A DNA stretch of 64,000 nucleotides from Gigaspora rosea (Eukaryota > Glomeromycota > Glomeromycetes > Diversisporales > Gigasporaceae). The DNA is taken from contig QKWP01000371.1 in assembly GCA_003550325.1 (NCBI GenBank), forward strand, positions 1-64,000, in the 5' to 3' direction. The first letter of the stretch is position 1; each line of letters begins with the position of its first letter. Below, in pieces: positions 57,108 to 64,000 of this stretch. The position numbers and the translations under genes are program-made. The notes beneath the pieces are model-generated. The model saw only the letters and a program-made list of their open reading frames with translations, ran no database searches and was not told the DNA's origin.

Positions 57108-60100
57108 AGCTAACTAATTATATTAAAAGTACTTTTAGTTTTTATTTTAGTAATTACTTCTTGGCTAATTGGTCTAAGTATTTAATATAAATAATTCACA
57201 TCTTAATTAGCTTCTTATTTATATTAGTCTGCTATAAACATTTTTAAATTATATAAATTAGTATAAACTAAATTAGTAAAAAACAGATTTTTATTTTTAA
57301 TATCCTAATATTATTAGAATTAGTATTTTTAAAGCCAATTGGACTTATAAAGTTCAATTCAAATTTATTAGCCCTTTTAGCTTTATGTCCAATTAGCCAT
57401 GTTCAATTGGATGTGTCCAATTAGATATGTTTAATAACGATACTAGTAAGAGTTACTTTAAAAGAATTTTTTATATTATATAATTTAGTAATCTTCAAGC
57501 CAATCAAATTGAATATTTATCATGCTCTATAAATTCTGAATTAGAAAATATAAAATAATTGAATAAAAAAAGTAGTTAAAATACTTATTTCTTGTAATGT
57601 TTTTTTAGGTTCTAATAAAATTTTTGTTTATAATTTTGGCAATATGCTATCATTAAAATTTAAACAAATAAAGTTTTAAACCTTTTCTATATTAGATTTA
57701 TTATTAGAAATATTGATAATCTTTTGAATTTGTTAATTGATCAATTTAGAAATAGAATTTGTAATATATGCTATATTTATTTTTTCAATAGTTTATAAGT
57801 CTTTATATAGTGCAAGAAGCCTATACTAGACAATAAAATAGTATAACTTTAAAATGCAACAACTTTTTGTAGAGATAATATTTTTAAAAGATATTGGCAA
57901 ATTTGTAAAGCTTATTATAATTAACAAAGTTACTGGTTAGATTTTTAAAATGTTGTCTTATAAAAAGTTTTAGCACTTTAAAGTTAGTTAAAATTAAAAC
58001 ACATAGTAATTATATATAAAACAATAGTAATCTTTAAAACGTATCAACTTTTTATAGAGAAAGTTTTTCAAAAAAATATTTGGCAAATTTATAAAACTAA
58101 TATTGCTCTACAAAGTTACTAGTCAGTTTTTTAAAAAACCTCTTGTGCAAAAAATCATAGTGATTTAAAAATTGAAACATGTTGAGTATATAGGCTTCTT
58201 GTACTATAGTTTTTTGAGTTTTTTTATATAAGGTTTTATATAAAATTTTTGAAAGTTGTATTTTCATTTTCTTGAACCTTTTTTTACAAATCATAATTAG
58301 ATACTCTATTATTATATTATAAATTATATCTTTAGTCTTTTTTTTTGTTAATTTTTCTATTACTATTTTTTACAAGATCATTATTCTAAATTAAAATTCT
58401 TTTCTATAATTAGTCTAGTATAAGGTTTTTATTTGGTTAGCTTTTATAGCACTAAATTTGATATTAGTTGCCTTATCAAATAATTGTACTAAATCAAGTA
58501 ACAAGACAGTAGAAGAATTTGTATAAAAAGTATCTCTAGAATTTGGCACATATAATTTAAATTTGTTCTTTAATTTATAAACCAACACAGACAAATTTGC
58601 TAGTGGTTTTGTATTTTTTTTTAGTTCTAATTTATTTTTTAAAATACCAAAATAATTAAATAAAACTTTGTACAATTACATTTGAAAATAAGGATTGCTT
58701 TTTTGCAAAATTAGTTTTTATATTATCAGAAAAAATTTTTTTCAATATTAAAGTAACTATTTAGGTACTCTGGTACTTTATTAATACAAATATTTGGTCT
58801 AGTCATAAAGACAATACCCTATATTATATTTTATAACAAGAGTACAACACTGTACTTTTGGTATTATTTTACACTAGCTACAGTATTATGCCTACAACTC
58901 AGCTATAGAATTGTCTATTTAAACTCTTTAGCTTTTACATATATTCTATGTTTTTTTAATATAACTCTTTTGATAACAAATTTACTACAAGAAGTATTTT
59001 GAGGTTTTAGCCACATTTTACAAAAAGCATTTTTCTTATTCGTAAACCTAATAAAGTAGTACTTGTTCTACTCAGATATTCATTTACATTTAGTAACTTA
59101 CATATTTATCATAGCTTATACTTGCAGTTAGAAATTATCTTAAACTGCTACTGTTATCCACTTTGTTCTTGTGAAGCTTATCTAATCCCAGTACTTGCAT
59201 TCTATTATCTTCATAAGCATTTTCTTAAAAATCTACTAAACTTCTAATCTAATTGCCCAAAAGAATTAGTCAGTCTGGCATTATATGCCTATAGTCTTTC
59301 TTTTCTTGATTTATACTTCTATAACATATGGTTTTTTTTTTTGGTATAACTTTAGTAACAAGGTTAAAATTTAGTCTTAACTATTTCAAAAAATTATTAT
59401 TCTTGTACTAGCTAGACTTTGTTATTTTGCACTATAGAGAAAAATTTTAGCATCCACTTTTTAATATTATATAAATTGATATTGAATCGATGACAAACTT
59501 ATAAGCTAAAGAAAGCAACCTTCTTAATAGGTAGTTTCTTTAATACAGTTTGTAAAAAAGAGATGTCATATTTGTTATATAAATTCTTTCACTTTGTGAC
59601 TCTGCAAATTGAATTTCAAATACAGTATTTTTTCAAATATTATTTAATGAATCAAAGATTTTTAAGGTAATATTAGCTAATTTTTTATCCATGTTTTTTT
59701 TAAGTATTATCATGGAAATATTTTTGTAATGTAAATTTTTCAGATTTATAATAAAAGTTTTCTACAAAAAAAATATATATTTCTTTAATATTGGTTGAAG
59801 CTTCTACTTGCATATATTGAAATGGCTTTATAAAATCTTTTTTGAATTATTTTTTAAGTTTTTAACTAATTCAAAGTCATTACTGATGACTTGACTTGCC
59901 AGTTTTGGGATCTTCTATAAAAGACTTGATTCCAAGACACTTCTTAAACCTTTATATAACCTGCTGGCAAATTTGGATTTGCTTCTCTAAAATAGCATTA
60001 AGAAAAACAAAGATATTACATAATTTAGTAAATATAAATAATTTCATAAATAGTATATATACCTTAAGTTTAGATTTCAATTCTCATATATTTTTTGTAA

Positions 60101-60772
60101 TTTCTTTTCTAATAATAGAATTATAAATCCTTCTTTTATTTCTATATTATGAACACTACATATGCTTTCAAAAGCAATATCAAACTAATGCATAATAATA
60201 AAATATATTAGTATCAAAATTACCAAATGCAAAAGACAAGTCAGAAGCAAGAAATACATTTATTCATTCTTAAAAGTTATTGAATAAAATCTGTTTTGGG
60301 TAATAATGAAAAGCAAATTAAAGCAATAAATTCATGATAATAATATCCAGACAAAGATAAAATATACCTAGATAAAGGAAAACCAATTGGGCAAAATGCT
60401 GGGCAAAGATAAAAAAACTAATTTCACGGGTCAAGCTTTGTTAAAAAAAACTTCGTATTAACTTCTTATATCATAAGAGAGACATTTCTGTTGTGGTTTT
60501 TCTTGGGAGCTTAGCATTGAATTTCACGTTGAATTTCATGTTGACTTATATTTTTGGTAATTGTTCTTGTAAAAGAGTCATAAACAAAAAAAGAGTAAGA
60601 GAAAAAAATATTAAAAAAAAACAGTACAAAATGTGTGCGTTTATGATGATTTTCTGCGTTATTGCTTCAAAGTGGCGAAAATATAAAAAATGTAAGACTA
60701 TACATTTGTTGAGTATGAAAACTCCTTTTGACCTCTAGTTAAATTCTTTTAACGAAAATACTGGACTCTCTC
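57108..60772. other. AT-rich degenerate region, no intact gene
   Basis: 57340-57440 has CCAATTGG/CCAATTAG words in tandem. 57600-60300 contains long but low-quality open stretches on the minus strand, probably old transposon debris. 60300-60770 is G/C-poorer flank of the next gene region. Confidence 0.4.
58751..58960 (-). mobile_element. Diverged SINE remnant
   Basis: 'tgtacttttggtattatttt', 'acactagct.c' and 'ttgtctatttaaactctttag' align in the same order with 3135-3240 of the SINE at 3031-3740, in the same orientation. No tRNA head or duplication is visible. Confidence 0.5.
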
Positions 60773-61096
60773 TCACAAAAACTTCAGTTGCGATAGACTG
60801 TGAGACTGGAAGGTGACAGTTCCACTTTCCGGGTTATATGAGAAAACATTGGCCTGTAGCAGTTCATCGGCTATTTGTTCGTTGTTGACGAGCTTGATAA
60901 ATGTATCAAAATGGATTTTTTCATCTCTTGGACGATGACCTTGCCAATGACATGATTTCTTTCGCCCTCCATCATTCGAGCCTGGTGAAATTCTATAAAT
61001 TTTTTGTGCAGTGTATTTTGTAATTTCTGTCTAAAAATTTATAATTCCATAACTCCTCGGAGAACACACATGTAATTTACGTGTTTACCTTTCCGG
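60773..61096 (-). pseudogene. Coding fragment of an unidentified minus-strand gene (3' exon, possibly frameshifted)
   Basis: A probable last exon runs from 61030 (after 'aatttttag') to a TGA at 60773-60775, preceded by a possible small exon 61078-61096 ('cccgacaatcccggaaag' then GTAAAC). The C-terminal part reads KIHFDTFIKLVNNEQIADEL, then LQANVFSYNPESGTVTFQS, which looks like a winged-helix-type end of a conserved protein. The N-terminal part looks more natural one frame over: HQARMMEGERNHVIGKVIVQ. The two would join by a single-base change in an A6 run near 60917. Either the gene is broken, the assembly lacks one A, or only one frame is real. MITE-like DNA begins at about 61147, so upstream exons are unclear. 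Confidence 0.45.
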
Positions 61097-61225
61097 GATT
61101 GTCGGGCCTGAATTTATGCGCGTTTTTTTAAATTCTGTGACATTCTGCGGTGACTAAGAGTGATTTCTATGGTTGGCTGTGATTAAGAGAAACTCTGCTG
61201 TTTCCTATGAATCACAGAAAATTAT

Positions 61226-61527
61226 CGGCCCTGGTGACGATATACCGCCATGGCGTTAAATGCGCATCCATCGCATAATTAACCTCGATCACATTGGAAA
61301 AATCACGTATTTCTCACCACATTTCGTGCACTAACCAAAAGTTTTCCTTGAGCGATTTTACCATATAACAACCTAAACCAAAATTCTAGACCAGGTACTC
61401 ACCTTAACCCCAACCTAATCTAACCTAACATAAACGAAAAAAGATTTTGCCTTGGTCACGTGGGTGAATTTTAGGTAAGTCGTACAACTCAACAAAAAAT
61501 GATTCGCAGATCGTCACGGGACTGTGA
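61226..61527. mobile_element. Probable MITE upstream of EMC3
   Basis: CCCTGGTGACGATATACC at the left and GCAGATCGTCACGGGACTG at the right form a short inverted pair. The interior has 'ccgccatggcgtt' and 'caacctaatctaacctaac', words typical of other MITEs in the window. It ends about 80 bp before the EMC3 start, so it may carry part of the promoter. Confidence 0.4.
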
Positions 61528-61608
61528 ATTTTTATTTAGCAGATACGTAAAATAGCTAAGTAAAATGCATTCATAATCTGTTTACTCTTGCTTTTCACTT
61601 TAATAATA

Positions 61609-62744
61609 ATGTCACATTTAACAGAGAGGTACGCTAGTTTGATGATGATATTGATAATCTTGTTTATTTTGAAAAGCTTTTATTTATTATTTTCAACTAA
61701 TTTTAGCCAGAGCTTATACCTGGATCCGGGTATGCTTCGGGTAATAAATTTAGATCATGCTCGCGAATGTTTTCGAAGCTAACTTCCCAAAATATATATT
61801 TTTTTTATAGCCATCCGTGATTGGGTTTTAATCCCTATAATGATTGTAATGGTACTAGTTGGTGTGCTTAGGGATCAAGTTACTGTATTATTAGGTGGTG
61901 GTGCTTCTACAAAAAAACCAGGTTTAAAAGCTATAAGAGAAACTCGAATTTTAGCTCGTGGTGCCACATTACGAACTTATGGAAGTCATATTCCACTAAA
62001 TTCTTTTACTAGTCGAAAAAATTTTTTGTCAAATGCATATAAAAAAGGAGAATACTTAAAAAATCCGGCCGCAATGAATCAGGCAGTGAATCCAATGACA
62101 GACCCGGCAGGAATGGAAATGATGATGGAAGGAATGAAAAAGAATTTTTTAATGATTATACCTCAATCTATTATCATGGGCTGGATAAATTTTTTTTTTT
62201 CAGGATTCGTTTTGAGTAAGTAAATTTTGAAAAAAAAATCGACCTTGATCATTAAACTTATTTTTGTTAATTTGATTTGTTAAATTTTTTAGTCAAGTTA
62301 CCTTTTCCTCTTACTCTCCGTTTTAAATCTATGCTTCAACGTGGTGTGGAAACTCCTGATATGGATGTTACATGGGTTTCATCCTTATCATGGTATTTCC
62401 TTAACCTTTTCGGATTAAGAAGTATATTCACATTACTTCTAGGTGAAGATAATGCTGCAGATGGTATGCGAGATATGACAGCAATGTCACAAATGGGAGC
62501 AGCCCCTCCAGGACAACCGCAAGATTTTTATAAACTTCATCTTGCTGAAGGTGAAAATCTTTTACTGACACCACACGATTGGGAATTGGGTGATGTAGAG
62601 CATAGATTACTCGTACAATATGGTAAAAGGAAGCCAAAGATTGCTTCTGATATAGTCGAGGTGGGTGATTCTGATGAAAAAAGTATAGGATCTTCTTCAG
62701 AAAATAAAGGTAAAGGACGAAGAAAAGGTGGTAAACGAGACTGA
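61609..62744 (+). CDS. EMC3: ER membrane protein complex subunit 3
   Basis: Four exons, 61609-61628, 61707-61729, 61811-62215 and 62293-62744, join to 900 bp (299 aa). Introns are 77-81 bp with GTACGC, GTATGC and GTAAGT donors and AG acceptors; CTAAT and CTAAC branch-like sites precede the first two acceptors. EMC3 is the Oxa1/YidC-superfamily core of the EMC insertase, which places tail-anchored and multipass proteins in the ER membrane. The family signature is clear: SLYLDPAIRDWVLIPIMI at the first membrane helix (about 19-38), the basic loop LRTYGSHIPLNSFTSRK, NPMTDPAGM, GWINFFFSGFV at the second helix (about 127-148), KLPFPLTLRFKSMLQRG and WVSSLSWYFLNLFGLRSI at the third (about 177-199), then DNAAD. 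The length fits fungal members. A Gly/Lys-rich tail ends it. It is convergent with DHPS. Confidence 0.93.
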
Positions 62745-63879
62745 TAAAATAAAATTAGATATTTATAAAATAGATACAAAATGTTATATTTTATGAAGCA
62801 ATCTTTAATTTGTTTCGATGGTGAATACGCAGTTTATCCTATCATTGTTAAATCATGTATGACAGTTGTTTATGCTTTAACTTGGGTGCTGCTGCGATCC
62901 CGTCAAAAGTAAAATCAAAATTCCTGATTACTTTTAGCTAACAACTATTTCATTTATAGTTGTTTGTATTTAAAAGTTTATCACTAAATTTTCCTATTAG
63001 CATGATTTGATTTTAAATGCAATTTGAAGACAAAAAAATAAAATAAAAAATTAATAAACTTGCTTGAAAAGTATGGCATTTTTTAAAAAAATTAATTTAT
63101 TTATTGCCTTTGCAGTATACTGTCGACTCCGGGCTTGGAGAATTCTTAAATAAAAAACTTTAAAAGTGCAAGTAGCATAATGCCGGAGCTATCACATGAT
63201 CATGCATCACGTGCACGAACTGACAAAATTACTAATTAAGCATCATCCAAAACTATAATTTTAGTATTATTTGATATAGTTTATTAAGTGTTTGCTATAC
63301 TCTAGACAATAAAATTATTTTTTATCAAAAAGTATCAAAATTTTAAATATATAATAGACAAAATTTTGGCTTCAAAAGAGATTAATAGATATAATACAAT
63401 TGGATCTCAACTTTCTTAAATACAGTATCTCTCTAAATGCACCCGGCCAGCTAGGCAAATTTTGCCCGAGATTACATAAGTAAAAATGCCTAGTTGTGGT
63501 TTTGCTATAAATTTGATTGGATAGTGTTGTTCGGCTGTTGATAGAACCTTTTTTTTGCAGACTTACGAAAATTATTAATGTTGACGTTACAATTGATTAT
63601 TCCAGATTATTTTAGATATATGGGTCTTATGTTAACATCCCGTTATTGAAAAAAATAACGGTCAATTCATAGCAAAAAAAAAAAATTGATATTGTATAAT
63701 GATATTAAATTTTGTATAGACGTTTTTAATAAATATTAATAATCATTTAACATGAATCAAAAATATTAAATATTTTCGCTAATAATTTATGTTATGTATT
63801 GTGCCTTACGTGATTATTGATATTAGCGGCCTAGTAAAAAATTTTCAACCATTTATTTTATACAATATATAAAGACCAA
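62745..63879. other. Convergent intergenic region between EMC3 and DHPS
   Basis: About 1.1 kb, with the 3' ends of both genes facing each other. No reading frame or RNA gene was seen. 63410-63500 has a few GC-richer words ('acccggccagctaggc') without clear repeat borders. Confidence 0.5.
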
Positions 63880-64000
63880 TTATTCTAAAGAACTTCTCCA
63901 AATACGATCCGAGACCTTGGCGACATCAACCATTTCCTTTACGTCGTGAACTCTCAATATATCTGCACCACCAGCGATTGAGGCAGCACATGCTGCTGCA
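63880..64000 (-). CDS. Dihydropteroate synthase domain, C-terminal end (partial)
   Basis: The minus strand from the window edge encodes 39 residues and a TAA at 63880-63882: AAACAASIAGGADILRVHDV then KEMVDVAKVSDRIW. The GA(D)-I-(L/V)-R-V-H-D-V run is the last conserved motif of dihydropteroate synthase, whose Arg and His contact the pterin diphosphate/pABA site. The enzyme joins 6-hydroxymethyl-dihydropterin diphosphate to p-aminobenzoate in folate synthesis. In fungi this domain usually ends a multifunctional FOL1-type protein (with aldolase and pyrophosphokinase domains), which cannot be checked because the upstream part lies outside the window. A normal C-terminus with no extension is seen. 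Confidence 0.85.
   Translation of the reverse strand, partial: AAACAASIAGGADILRVHDVKEMVDVAKVSDRIWRSSLE

Noticed and set aside
58097..58675. Minus-strand frames of 65 and 86 codons
   Set aside because: Lys/Leu-rich AT-driven translations without motifs; may be transposon debris but cannot be supported as genes.
60493..60738. 81-codon open frame before the EMC3 region
   Set aside because: Starts at a non-ATG codon, basic low-complexity composition, no domain or splice context.

Overview
This window is eukaryotic nuclear DNA, most likely from a filamentous fungus of the arbuscular-mycorrhizal type (Glomeromycotina, Rhizophagus-like). That assignment is inference. It rests on very AT-rich spacers, short spliced genes with GT-AG introns, a recognisable EMC3 and the tail of a fungal-style dihydropteroate synthase, and a genome crowded with LINEs and small inverted-repeat elements. 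Only two complete host genes and one partial one are well supported in 64 kb.

Layout. 1-14370: a large inverted-repeat element (497-14370) stuffed with younger insertions. These include a tRNA-headed SINE (3031-3740), TA-flanked and other MITEs, a minisatellite holding three elements nested one inside another (5250-6330), and a 7.6 kb LINE with a perfect 16-bp target-site duplication (6641-14279). 14371-20300: repeat-rich spacer with a 5'-truncated RNase H-bearing LINE (16271-17818), a PIF1-helicase-like fragment and further foldback elements. 20300-29736: the only open gene territory of the interior, with one four-exon gene (24003-27212) for an unrecognised 896-residue protein. 29737-38360: back-to-back MITEs, including TA-flanked, hAT-type (8-bp duplication) and PIF/Harbinger-type (TTA/TAA) elements. 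38650-47215: a badly decayed minus-strand LINE that has served as a landing pad for at least six other elements. 47216-60770: AT-rich spacer, a decayed large transposon-type open reading frame (49740-52560), a 2.8 kb palindrome-derived structure (54290-57107) and SINE debris. 60773-64000: gene-bearing DNA with a minus-strand coding fragment of unknown identity, EMC3 (61609-62744, plus) and the 3' end of dihydropteroate synthase (63880-64000, minus), the last two convergent.

How it works together. EMC3 belongs to the ER membrane-protein insertase and DHPS to folate synthesis; they are neighbours without a visible functional link. Most of the window is a record of transposition. Target-site duplications allow the relative order of many insertions to be read directly. 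Three observations stand out: two separate LINEs that both read Y-M-D-N at the reverse-transcriptase catalytic box and share a 3'-terminal motif, a LINE ORF1 built of degenerate internal repeats, and a SINE with intact polymerase III boxes whose tail resembles that of the RNase H LINE.
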